A stretch of 64,000 bases of DNA from Podospora comata (taxonomy: Eukaryota > Ascomycota > Sordariomycetes > Sordariales > Podosporaceae). Made by a program: the position numbers and the translations under genes. Of this stretch, positions 47,689 to 59,520 are shown in pieces. The DNA lies in NCBI GenBank assembly GCA_017354895.1, contig CP071493.1, positions 620,001 to 684,000 of the forward strand. The letters run 5' to 3'. Under the pieces are notes generated by a model. That model did not search any database. It was not told the origin of the DNA and saw only the letters and a list, made by a program, of their open reading frames with translations. Positions within the stretch are counted from its first letter, which is position 1. Every line of letters starts with the position of its first letter.

Positions 47689-49349
47689 TTTTGATTGTGT
47701 GATGGGTGGTTGCAAAAAGCAGGGTATCTGGGTATCTCAAGAAAAAAGAAAAAATGGGTATCGGGTATCACTGAGAGAGAGAAGACTTCGCAAGAAATAT
47801 TAAGCACGCGTGGCCTGCACTGGTCTGGACGAGGCAGAAAAAACTCGTCGAGTCGAGGTGTTGGCTGGTGGGTGGAAGGAGAGAAGGAGAAAGAGGAGAA
47901 TGGAAAGGCGAGCCGTGTGATGGTTCCTGGGGGTACTTATTTCGGAACTGGCAGTCGGTCGTGCTCTGTGAAGGGAAACGGTAGGACTCTTGTGCGATCC
48001 GTCCGCTCTTCTCTCACCCCCCAGTCCCCCCCCCCCAATCGCCCCCATCAGGTCCAGTGACTCCAGTCACAGTGAATGGTCCGTTTCCCCTGGCCAGACC
48101 CAAAGCGGAAGCAACACTGTGCGACAACCCTTGCCCTCTCGCTGCCCTCGCTCCCTGACCAGCTGCTGGGCAGACAAAGAAAGGCACACCGTCTTATCCA
48201 AAACGATGCTCAGTTGCTGGGAGACACGAAATTGCTTCAAACCGTTATTAGACAGGGATCCAGTTTTCCCTTTTTTTCCCTTTGCACACGCGCCTACTGC
48301 AGCCACCAAGAGCTCTCAAGGTCCATGGCCCACATTCGCTGCATCTTCACTGGCCAGTGCGCTTCTGGGGTCCTGGTCAGCATGCAGGAGGTACTTTGGC
48401 GACAAGTACCGACATGTCGTTTCTGTGCCAGGGAGCCCGCTGCAGGACACAATCGAACCCGCCTGATTTGCATCACGAACCGCCTGAGGGAGTCTCCTGC
48501 GCATTGAAGGGGTGACTTGCTGTTGCGGTATCCCTCCCTGAACATGTCCCGTTCTCCCAGGCTTGTCGATCAGGGCCTTGCGTCTGGACACTGGCATCCA
48601 TCCACGACCTCACCTCGTCAGCCAGCCCCTATTCCCACGTCAACACCCACCGCCTAAACAGAGATTTTCCTCTTGTCCCTCCGCTGTAGGTGGGTATCTC
48701 TCAAGAACAGTCAGAGCTGCCAAGTTGTCTCCGTTTTCACTTCAAAAGTCAACAATAGCGGTCCTGTAATTTGACCATCACAAAAGAAGGGTTCGCACGT
48801 TGCAAAGCGGGGCGTTTACCGCTTGCCGTCTGCCAGAGCTCCACTCCCGTAAAATTTGGTGCCGACGTTATGAGAACGTAATCAACTATGGCCCCACCCA
48901 TTCCCACTCACCTTTTCACTAGCCCATGCTCACGCCCCAGATGGCGTTCGCGCTGCTCCACATGACATCTGCCCGTTCGGACGACACCACAACCTCGACG
49001 AAACATTTCAGCGACTCCTTAAAAGGGGGCTCACTCCCTCACTGCAGCTTCCTGGTGTCGGAGTGCCTTGGCGCCTCTTGTCGGTGATGACCTCGGAAGC
49101 CTCTGATTGTTGTGAAGCAGCAGCTCTGGAAGGTGAGAGGTGCAAAGAAACTTTTATGCTCCAGCGTCAGATCATCTTGACAGCCTTGGCTCCACTGCTG
49201 CCGCGCATCGCACATGGTCAGGAACCGAAAAGGCTGGACACTGGTTTCAAAGTCGCTGCATCGATAAACCTGGCACTTTAAACATCTCGACGTTGACCTC
49301 GACAATAAGTGGATGGTATTGCGCCACCAGGCATTTACGCATGGGTAAG
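47689..49349. promoter_or_regulatory. Upstream region of the PH-domain gene
   Basis: The first 100 bp upstream of the PH-gene ATG are pyrimidine-rich on the minus strand, as in highly expressed fungal genes. Beyond 48 kb only short overlapping ORFs without domains are seen. Composition is normal up to an abrupt change near 49350. Confidence 0.45.
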
Positions 49350-50868
49350 ATCTACATTTTCTATATAAGATCATTAATACTACGGATTTATACTATAGAT
49401 ATTTACTTTTTAAATTAAATTAAATTAAATACTTTAGTATTATTTAAATTAAAAGTTTATATATTTATATAACTTATTGAAGTTTTTGTTAACTTTAGCT
49501 TTTACGTTTAATAATATCAATATTAATAGTAAATTTATTATTAAAATTTATTTTAACTTTTTTTATATTAATTAATTATATTACTTATTTTTTTGATAGT
49601 CTTGATTTAACTTTCAAAAAAAATAATTGTTATTTTTTTTATTTATGAACTTTATTATTTAATTAAACTAGTTTTATTTACAAAGTTCCGTTTTGGAATA
49701 ATCTGAAGTTTATACTGACTTTATATAAAAATTAATATATCTTTTAAAATGATTTCAATATAATTGTAGTTTTATATAAAGATTAAATTAAAAAAATATT
49801 TATAATATGTTTTATATAAAAGTAATTATTTTAAATATTTTATTATATTTTTAATATATATTATATACTTCCTAATTTTATTAAATACCTCTAAAAATTA
49901 TATTGATGAAAAAAATATTACTGAAAAATGTTTTAGATTTGATTTTAAAAGATTAAAATTCAAGTGCTAAAGAGTAAAAAACAAATATAAACTAAAAATA
50001 AAAATTTTCTATAAATATAATATTTTTATTCAAACTCGTTGATTTTATTAAAGCTATAATCATTAATTAATTATTTTAAAGCTAGTTTTTTATTAATTTA
50101 CTTAATAAATAATAAAATAAATCTTTAAATTTCAATAATTTCACATTTTTTTATAGAAACTATTATTATTAAATAGAAATACTAATAAATATAATAAAAC
50201 CGGAGAAAGACTATTCAGCGACTATAATATATTTTTAGATTACACTTAAACTTAATTTCTGAATGTTGAATGATAAATTCTATAATAAAAGATTTTATTA
50301 TATTTATTTTATCTTTATTGACTTAATATTAAATTTTTATAATTCTAATAATAATAAAAATAAAGTATATAACTTATAAAGTATTAATATTTTGAAAATA
50401 CCGATAATTGGCTTTAGATTAGCCTATTTATTTTGTTTTAAAAGAAGTATTTAAATTTTAGGCAAAATATTAATATATTTAAAAAAAAATTTAAAAATTT
50501 AGTTCTCGATATTACGTTTATGAATAGTACGATTAAAAAAGTACCAAATTTAGTTATAAAATATAAAAACTTTGTAGATTTTTTGAAGTAATATTTTACT
50601 TTATTAAATATTTCTCAAAATTAACAAAAGCTTTTAAAATATATTTTTATAATATATTTCCTAGACTTTTTCTTATTGTCAATACGCAATTATATAATAA
50701 AGATAAAAATATTTTTCAATAATATGTAAAAGTATTATAAAAATCTTTTACTTTTAACAATTTAAATAACGTACATAAAGTTAGAACTTTTTTTAAAAAA
50801 AATAAACTAGAAAAATAAATAAATGAAAACTAGGTAGTTAGATTGTTTTATATGTATAAAGTGTTAAT
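49350..50868. repeat. AT-rich island, probable RIP-destroyed repeat
   Basis: About 1.5 kb made almost entirely of A and T, with sharp edges against GC-rich flanks. TpA and ApT steps dominate while C and G are scarce on both strands. No frame longer than about 60 codons survives. This is the pattern expected of repeat-induced point mutation (C to T on both strands) acting on a duplicated element in Sordariomycetes. The original element cannot be named. Alternatives are a mitochondrial DNA insertion, though fungal mtDNA is usually less extreme, or a small centromere-like or heterochromatic block. Confidence 0.75.
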
Positions 50869-51751
50869 GCCAAGCCGGGATATAGCGTAAGTAGCTGGTA
50901 GGGTAATAGGGTGGTAAGCTCACTTAACGACCACAACAATAACAAGTAGCTTCTTCTTCTCTTTATTGTTGGCCATGCATTGTGATGCTCAGTTGGGCCG
51001 ATATTCCTATCAATATTTTTCTCTGTGGTTTTCCGTCCCCTGTCTTCGGCAGCCAAATCGAGCGATGAGGTTCAAGCAATATCCACGCCAACAGCAGGGG
51101 TTCACGGGCGGGGGAAAAGCAGCCTTAACATCGGCAAGCCGAAGCCGCTCCAGTGGCGTCTTGTCAGTCGTGGGGTTACCACAGTAGAGCCATCACCGCC
51201 TTGACCGCTTTTCTGACATCGCGACGGCGGCTCGATTTCGATTTCATCGGCCAGTGAGGTCCTCACACCCTCTGGGCTATCCTCAAGCAACAGGATGGCA
51301 AAAGTCGAGCTTCATGTCGACGCCATGCCGCCGCCCCCTCCTCGTGGCCTGACTGGCAGCCCCTCTGTCCAACCAGTGTCGTTCTTCAGACTCAGAGAAA
51401 CCACCGGGCGTTTCCACACATGCAACCACCTCGAAGGGCGCATGATTCTTCATGGTCGCACACAAGCTTGCAGCGTGCAGCTTGCCCGGGTGGGGCCGCG
51501 TCTGAACTGAACAGCTTCTTGTGGCCATCAGTGGATCGCGAACACAAGCCGTGCCACTCCCCTTTTCCAACATCACCCAAAACAGACGGCTACAGGAAAC
51601 CTGATTCGTCTGTTGAATATGGCGTCTGGCACGACTTGCAAGAAAATAGATTGAGCACAGCCAAATGTGTTGCGGAAAAAAAGGGAAATAGGCGTGCCGT
51701 TTGGCGATTTTAATCCCGATGGGCTTCTACTACGGCCACGACAATTACGTC
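50869..51751. other. Non-coding spacer between AT-rich island and TIR element
   Basis: About 0.9 kb of normal composition with short overlapping ORFs, none with a domain. It may include decayed remains of a mobile element, but nothing is recognisable. Confidence 0.4.
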
Positions 51752-51810
51752 AAAGCCTCGCTGGGCGTTGCAAACCGGACTTCCACAAAAATACGATTTT
51801 TTTGGCGAGC
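51752..51810 (+). repeat. Left terminal inverted repeat
   Basis: Left arm of the 360-bp element. Bases 51765-51795 match the right arm perfectly in reverse complement. Confidence 0.8.
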
Positions 51811-52052
51811 GAGACCGCTCGGGCCAGTAAAACTAGAAATAATTGGATTCCGTCAATTCAAGTATTTTATCGATTTTAACACACGTATTATCCGCGCATA
51901 AGAATGAATATAAACAAAAGAATCGCGGTAAATAGGGCTATATACCTATGTAGATTATGTTTATACGTTGAAGGTTTCCAGTGATTTATTGAAAAATGTA
52001 AAAATACAGTTTCTTTAATAACTGGCGCATGAGCATCGAAGGCGTGCGAGGC

Positions 52053-52111
52053 TGCCAAAAAAAATAGCGTATTTTTGTGGAAGTCCGGTTTGCAACGCAC
52101 AGCGGAGCTTT
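52053..52111 (-). repeat. Right terminal inverted repeat
   Basis: Right arm of the same element; the perfect core is 52068-52098. Mismatches to the left arm lie in the outer 13 bases, plus a small length difference in the T/A run. Confidence 0.8.
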
Positions 52112-55100
52112 ATTTTTCACGAGGACACTACGGCTACTGCTACACTACTTTTTGTGCTGGTGGTGACTCAGTACTAGCCACAATTATTGGTGCTTGATAC
52201 CTGGGTGACAGCAGCGAGTCCTGGGATTCGGTGACCCGGCATCTGCTTCCGGCATTGTTGACCTAGACAGACTCGAACATAGCCGGCCGCGACTCGATCT
52301 CAACAAAGCGCTTCGGGCTCATCTTCACCGACCCTTTGAATCCTGTCCTTCTTATCGGTTCCGATAGCTCACACGCCGACGAGAAACATCCCCACTGTTT
52401 GATGACGAAGAGAGCAAGTGTCTCAAAATCCGTCCTCAGGATGGCCAGCGGGTCCCTACATGCATCTCACCATCCGTACCTAGTCCTCCCGCCCTGCACA
52501 ATCTCACACTATGTACAAGCGCACTTAAGCTAGTGGTTGGTGATGTTGGTAGCCATCGCCATCAACCCACAACCGCTTCCTGCCAGCCTTCGGTTCGGAA
52601 ACCAGGCCAGCTTCAATCTCCAGAATTTTCCTCGGTTGCCCCAACGCAACACAACCAGACATATAGTGTAAATCGTGCTGATAAGAGCGTATAGGTTATG
52701 ATTTTATGTTTCAATGCCGGAAGCTCGCTAGGCTGGATAGGGTAAAGAACCACAAAAAGAAGCAGATCTTCAGCGTTGGGGCGCGGGGCATGTAACACGG
52801 ACCGGAACAGTCAACAGAAGTAACAAACAGTCATGATCGGATCAGAACAAGACGGTCGAGGATTCTGACGGCCAGATCTTGTGATACACCCACTTCAGAC
52901 ACCACCCACATAAGGTAGTGTAGAAATATGCCCCTTCTCATCCGTCCTTCCACCCCTCCAATCATCCATCTTGCGCATGAGGTGACTTTGGCGGCGGGGT
53001 GTATGTGCTGCTGCTTTTTAGGAAATCGCGATTTCTGTTCTGAGATTGTGACATGAGGTGACTGACGTTTGATTCTCGTCTTCGTTTTCTGACCGGCAAA
53101 ATATTGGGGATCGAGGTCTGCACCGTGATTTTTGTACCGTGCAAATGGTGACTTACACGGTGATTGTGTCCCCCAACTTACTGGATCTCTCGAATCATGC
53201 TCCCACTCAACAACAGCTACTATTTCTTCTGATACATCGATTGCCACCAACAAGAGAACAAGAGAACAAGAGATACAACCTGTGGGATCTCATATTTTGC
53301 TCATCCCATCTCATCCCCATCCCAGGCCAACAACTTCGGAGACAGCTGACCTCTCAGTTTTCGTCTGTCATGCCGCATCAACGCTCATGCAGGCTTGCTG
53401 CACAGTTTTCCTGCACCTAGGAGGAGAGACAAGCGAGTACCTGCAGTCTCAGTTCAGTTCATGTGTATTCTTCCATTTTCTTTCATTATCCGGCCCACGA
53501 TTGATTCGACCCTTGCCCCGCACACATGACTTTGATGTCGAAGGTCTCACCATTAGATCAGCAACTGTCGATCTCAAGTCTAGGTTGCCATCGGCCCAGA
53601 AGTGATACATGATTTGTCTTGTCCAATGGATGGAAATATCGCTCAGTTATTTCCCGCGTGAGGGTGGGACAAGTGGTTACGTTTTTTATCGGTCATGGGC
53701 AGCACGCGACCTGAAATCAGAATGCTGGGTGTCTTGAATTGAAGCTAATTCGAGTAGCAGGAAACGCTCAAGGCGCCAGTAATACGGGAGAGGGGGGAGA
53801 GGGGGGAGACGGGCTGTCGTTGTCTTCTCCTTGGTTGGCATGAAGCGGGGTTCCATATTCACGAGCTTGCCAAAGATTGGGGTTGTGATTTTGCTTTTTC
53901 GCCGCAGAGCGAAACCTTCTTGACGTTCTTGACGGCCATCACCCTCACAACCTCGTTTTAGTATTCATGAGCTCTTGTTTTCACATCACCTTCTCCTGCC
54001 CTTGTTTGGTCATTTACTTCACCGCAAAGTTGCTTCACGGCTGAGCAAAAGCACACCCACAGATAGGGAGCCCCAAGTTCTCACGTGTCCCACTAAGAGG
54101 TAGTGGTGTGTGTGTGGGACAGCAGAGCAAGTCTTACCAATGGGGTGGCAGCCCGTTATCGGCCTTTGTTTCTTTGCTTTGGCCCTCCCAAACAGAAATC
54201 TGCTCATTCCTTGTGATCTGTCTATCGCTTGGTTGTTCGGTTGAGGGGGTGGGTGTGTGATTGACAATTTGTTTGTTGCTAGCCAGTGCTTTGGTTGCTA
54301 TCGGACACTACCCGGTCCCCACTATAGTTTGCTCTGTGGCAAACATAGAGATAGTTTGCTTCTTGACTACCTCCTTTATAGTTTTTTTGATGATTAGGTG
54401 CATGGAAAGTTTGCCTGCTGTGGTTGCTACAGGGACGTCTGTGTCAACAGGCGCCCCTGAGCGCGAGCACGGACCATATCTATAAGTAAAGTATATCAGG
54501 GGCATTGATCATAACATACTACCTTTAGAGAATGTTGTTTTGATGTGCTTTGCGGTTGAACTTATTGTATGGTAAGTACTGCACAATGCCGTTGTTTGTT
54601 TCTCTGCATCGGTACCTAGCTATAAAACGTAGTTCTCACGAAGTAAACGATCACCTGCTGCTCTGAGAGAGTTGACAGCCAAACGCAGTTCGCAAGGAAG
54701 AACACTTGGTTGATGATAGTTGAGCAGTTCATGGACTTGAGGCCTGCCTTCTCAGTGTCATGGAGAGTAGCTATATATACTTCATTACCATACCTTTTTC
54801 CAGTTCGTACAGATATTCTTTTCAATCTTGCTATGCGCATCATGCCATTTCCTTCCTTTCCTTAAGGGGCATTCCGTTAGTGAGAGTGTACCATAGTCTG
54901 AACCCATCCGGCGAGTCTGAACCGGCCTGGCAGGTAATGCTCCTGGCCCCGCTTATGACTCCTCGGGTTCGGCCCTCCGGAATTGTGGCGACCGGTCCCG
55001 GACCCTGGGTCATCTGCGAGATAAGGGTAGAGTTTGAAAGGGGTTGGGCCCATCTTAAACTAGATCTCTGAGACTGATGATGGCGCCGGAAAGAAAAGTC

Positions 55101-56383
55101 TGCGCAGAGTTTGTTATCAGGTTATTGGGAGCATCGAAGAGTGGGGAACCAACGTAGGAGCAAAGATAGGTTTGATGGCCTCAGGTTGCTCGACATCGAA
55201 GTGAATAGAGGAGTCCCTATGTTTGCAATGTATTCACCCGATGTTTTATTTACCAGGCCACCTATCTCTGCCCTTCTACAGAGCTGGATTCACACGTAAT
55301 CTGATAAGTTGGGATTTTTACGTTGCTCTCGTAGCCCCTAGTGGCCCCTGACTCCTTTGTCCGAACTCCTGGGAGCACATCTCAACGATTCTAACTGAGT
55401 CTATCTGGTTATCTTGAAGGTGAATTATCTAGATATCTCTCCCAGCCACCTTGATATAGCGCGTGTGAGCGTCAAGATACCTGTTTCTTTGTTTATTCAC
55501 TGCGGAAGGGCCCAGGTGAACTCGACGCAGTGGGTCTGGCCCAGCCGTCTTCTCTCCTCGAGAGGTTATAAAGTCTTGCCCTCCCTCCCTCTCAACGCCT
55601 ATCTTTCTTCTCCCACTCACAACCACAGTAAAGACCATTGCTTGATCTACATCAAGCAACCAGCCAAAAATCTTTGCACCAACCACTTTCCGGTAAGTTC
55701 CTACCTCGTACTCCTCTCCTGGTGTTACCCAATACCCTGTATTCGAACGACATATTCCTCCTCCCATTCTTTCCCAACTCTTCTCCTTCTCTACATCTTC
55801 CTCTTCACTTCTATAATCACAAGCTGTCCTCTCCCACTTCATACTCCTCAAAAATTCCGCCCTCTCTCCTCGGCTCACTCCAAAATTTTACTCATTCACA
55901 TCACTCCTTACCCCTACCTGGCACTGTTGTATCATCCTCACCTACTTCCTTCCCCCAGATCTTTCCTTCAAACCTACCGTTTTTCCTGCCTATTCCCATC
56001 ATCCTTGCCACTACCACCTCTACCGGTCAGCCACAACCACCCTCTGCTCCTTCCTACCATCGGTTCGCCTTTGTGGGTACCGTGGCGGTGGCTTGATCAA
56101 GTTTTTCCTCATCTCTTCTAGCTGGAAGCCTTTGCTACACTTCACTTATCCCCCCTCCACCCATCTTGCTCTTTTGTCTACGCTCATTTTAAATTTTTCA
56201 CCTCTCCCTGTTTCTTTGGCACCTCTCCTTCTCCCTGCCGAGATTTTTGGGTTCACTTACCATCCATCACTTCACTTTTATCCACGCCCTCCTCAATTCA
56301 GGACAGTAAAAGCTCACTATTTTCAACAACAGCCGCAAAACTCTTCGCTCTAGACATAGCCGAGTCATCACCAAGTCGATACC
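52112..56383. promoter_or_regulatory. Gene-free upstream region of the F-box-like gene
   Basis: 4.3 kb without a supportable gene. A G/A-rich tract lies at 53788-53812. The last 800 bp (55560-56383) are strongly C/T-rich on the plus strand and probably form a long pyrimidine-rich leader for the gene at 56384. The 235-codon frame at 55414-56121 is a by-product of that bias. No tRNA, 5S gene or second repeat was seen. Confidence 0.45.
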
Positions 56384-59300
56384 ATGGCGAAATCGAAGAA
56401 CAGCAGACAGAAGGGCCGAAAGAATGCCACTCAAAAGGGTGGATCCAGTGCCCAGGCCGCCAGACGCGCTACCCAACTGGAGCTTCCAGAGGGTTACCAG
56501 AAACTTAGCCCCAACAACGGTGGCTCCAGCAGCTCTGGCCATCCCAGAGGCAATGGGAAGCTCGGCAATGGGAAGCTCAGCAATGAGTCTAAGAAAGCCC
56601 AGGATTCTGCCAGTTCTGCTGGAAAGCTGTCTCCCTCATACCCCAAGCCGTGGGAGATGTCAAAGCTATATGTAATTTTCAATTCTGATCCTTTGCCGGC
56701 ACCCACGCTAACAGTTTCACAGGGTGCTCCCATTGACAAGCCTGGAACTCTGAACTTCAACTACGATCGTCCCTGGGTTTCTCTCGAGGGCAAGCATGTG
56801 AAGTATGAGCTCGCCACCGCTCTTGAGAAGGGTCGCCGTGAGATGTTGCCTGCTGTGTTCCCTGACTACATGCCGGAGCAGAAGCAGGAAGTTCGGAACC
56901 AGTACGAGAGAAGTGGCTTGTTGGGGTTGTTTGAGGCTCGTGACAGCTGCAACAAGAATGCCCCGAAAGTTCCTGGGTTTTTGGGTGGCGTAAGTTTTGT
57001 CCTAGTTTCCCTGTTCAAAAATTGCTGAACTGACACTGTTGTATAGATCAACCCTGACATGATCTCGGTTGAAGACACTACGCAAGTGGGCGCCAACGAT
57101 GCGAACCCACTAATTGGATTCCTCACCCAGATTGATCTCGCCAGAGAGATCGTCAATCTCTTGCATCCGAGTGTGCGCGATATCACGGCATTGGCCTTCA
57201 CATGCAAACAGGCCGGCCAATACGTCGACCGAATCATGGTTAGTGCCTCACCTCTAACATCTTCAACCTATATTCAGTGTTAACCTTATGTCAGGAACGC
57301 TGGGACTACACCACCGGGGAGAATTTCGCTGATGTTTATCTCCCCAAATTCGGCAACGATGGAGGAGAAATCAAGAGAGCTGGTGTACGGAGCGACATTC
57401 TGGTCATCACACCAACCCCCCCCAAGCTCCCGAGTCGCACGCCATATCTCGATGATTTCGGAAGGACTCTTCATATTAGTAAGGATATATCAATGTTTCC
57501 TCAGCTAAATTCATGCTAACTCATTCTTCTAGTCAAGGTCATGGTTAGCATTCCGCAGAGTTTCCGACACGTTGTCCTTGACCGGCTACCCTTTTTGGAC
57601 GTCAACATGGTGGGTCTGATTATCAGTTCCATGCCCAACCTTGAGAGCTTGGCCATCTCGCGTTGCGACCTTCTCGACGTCGCCAAACTCCCTGCATTGA
57701 TCAAGATCATCAAGGAGCATCCGAGAACGCCCCGCAACAAAGGCAAGGCCAAAGCCTTACGCACCAGTAACGCTGTAGAGGGCGAGAATGTTGGAGAGAA
57801 CGGCGGCCAGAACAGTAACGGTAACAGCAGTGCGGATGACAGCAGCTCTACGGAGGACGAAGACCAGACGAGCAGCAACGACACATCCCTGTTGACTGAG
57901 CCCGATACCAGCTTGATCTCTACGGATACAGCAGCAACCTCGGTGGGTGATGAAGACCAGACGGGCATCGACGTCACAGCAGCGACCACGGATGCTGAGG
58001 GTAACGCTCCAATCCACTATATACGATTGGATTTCAGCCCTTTCTTCTTCCGCGGCCCCAACACTTGCGAACGACTTGGATCTTTTGGTGTTACGTACAA
58101 CGAGCCGACATTCCACACCCCAAAGGCCGTGGTAGCTCTTATGATGCAGTGTTGGGACGACGCGGATACTATCGGGATGGACTTGATGAGCGATAGCTCT
58201 TCTTTCTTCAGCTTCGTCCGTCGTCTTCCCGGCTGGAACTGCTTATGGTCCTTGAAAGCGCGGGACGCTATGCTGTCGTTTAAGCGGGAGACCAGCGGTA
58301 TTGTGCTCCCAGAAGACTTCCAGCGCACAGTCGAGCGCACAGCTCGCTCCGAGATTATCGCAGAGAACCACGGCAGTTCTAGGGTTGCCCAGCCAGCCTT
58401 CCTTGATCAAGTCACAGCCCGTGTCGTAAAGCTCCGAAAGGAGAAGCACGACGAAATCAAGAAGGAAGCCCAGAACCGCTTTTGCGATGATCTGATGGCA
58501 GCTACCAGCGGCGACGACTTCAGGCCGTCGGATTACCCTCTCCCGAACAGTATAGCGTTCTATCTCGGTAACGCTGAAAACCACAACGCCTTCGGGTACT
58601 GGCGTCGGCAGTATTTATGTCAAGGCTGCAAAAAACTCCTGCCCCGCGTCCTGTTTGCAATCGAACTCGATGATTGTTGGGGCTGCAAGATGGTCGCCTT
58701 CGTCAGGGACATGGAGAGCAGCGACCTTCGCCGCTGGAAGCAAAGCGCTATTGGGTATTACCTCAAGGGTCTGGACATAAAGAAGGGGTCACTGACTGAT
58801 GTCATTGACCCGGCCCGAGGTCAACACTTGACGGCAGCTCTCGGGGCGGCCAAGATAGCCGATTCTATCTGGCTGAAGTTTATGAACTTCTCCCCGACCG
58901 ATCTGGTGGTGTACCCCCCCGAGCCACCCAACCTACACAGGAACACCGCCGCTTACTCACGTTATCGGTGGAAACATAATTGGCCAGAGCAGGCGTTTGA
59001 TTACCGGGAGGGTGGTCCTCAACATGAGGATCCCTTCAAGCACCCAAACTCCGACTGGGAAGACACCGAGCTCTGCGGCGGTGAGCCTCCCGAAAGCTTT
59101 AACGCCAATTTCCGGTGGTCAGAGGAAGCCAGTACGACTCTCTTTGAGGAGTATATCCGTCGAAACGGACTCGCGAAGCAGATCACCGATCCCGAGGCCC
59201 AGAAGAGGATCGCCGCTGCAAAGGAGTGGGAGAAGATTCGGCGTCTCCCCGGGCCAAAGGATCATTCAAAGAACGGAATGTGGCACCTTGGACGGGACCT

Positions 59301-59520
59301 CAGGCGCTACTACCAGAACCAGGGTGACAAGTCGATTCATGCCTTGATTCACGGAAGGGTCGAGAAGTGCATTTGGTCCTTCAACACGCCTATGCTGCGT
59401 CCCTTTGACCTGGACCACCCGATTCCAGACAAGCGGGTCGACTATGAAGCCTGGGAGGAGCTCAAGGAGCGTGAGATTTGGGAGTTGGTTCCTGCTGGCC
59501 ACTCTAGGCGGTGTTTGTGA
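56384..59520 (+). CDS. Fungal protein of unknown function with F-box-like segment and paired CxxC motifs
   Basis: Five exons: 56384-56671, 56723-56989, 57047-57238, 57295-57478 and 57533-59520, giving 972 aa. Introns of 51-57 nt have CTAAC- or CTGAC-like branch sites, and all phases agree. The basic N-terminus (MAKSKNSRQKGRKNATQKGG) is followed by disordered sequence, then a folded region starting GTLNFNYDRPWVSLEGKHVK. An F-box-like helical stretch follows (IVNLLHPSVRDITALAFTCK), then LPFLDVNMVGLIISSMPNLE, resembling the leucine-rich part of F-box proteins. An acidic Ser/Thr/Asp linker precedes a long C-terminal domain. This contains CQGCKKLLPR and CWGCKMVAF, a possible four-cysteine zinc site, and ends PFDLDHPIPDKRVDYEAWEE. 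The F-box idea is inference from pattern; an SCF role is unproven. Confidence 0.82.

Larger units (their letters stand above)
51752..52111. mobile_element. MITE-like element with ~55-bp terminal inverted repeats
   Basis: A 31-nt block at 51765-51795 is the exact reverse complement of 52068-52098 (core ttgcaaaccggacttccac). The similarity extends outwards to AAAGC at 51752 and GCTTT at 52111 with a few mismatches, and inwards through a T-run to TTGGC. The whole is about 360 bp with an AT-richer, non-coding centre. Size, long TIRs and lack of an ORF fit a non-autonomous DNA transposon (MITE). No convincing target-site duplication is visible, so the true ends may lie a few bases off. A structured non-coding RNA hairpin is an alternative. 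Confidence 0.7.

Noticed and set aside
49350-50868. Mitochondrial DNA insertion as origin of the AT-rich block
   Set aside because: No recognisable mitochondrial gene or tRNA fragment is visible and the AT bias seems too extreme; RIP explains it better, though a search would settle it.
55414-56121. 235-codon ORF before the F-box-like gene
   Set aside because: Made of Ser/Pro/Leu/Phe from a CT-rich leader; ends before the true ATG and in a region typical of a fungal 5' UTR.
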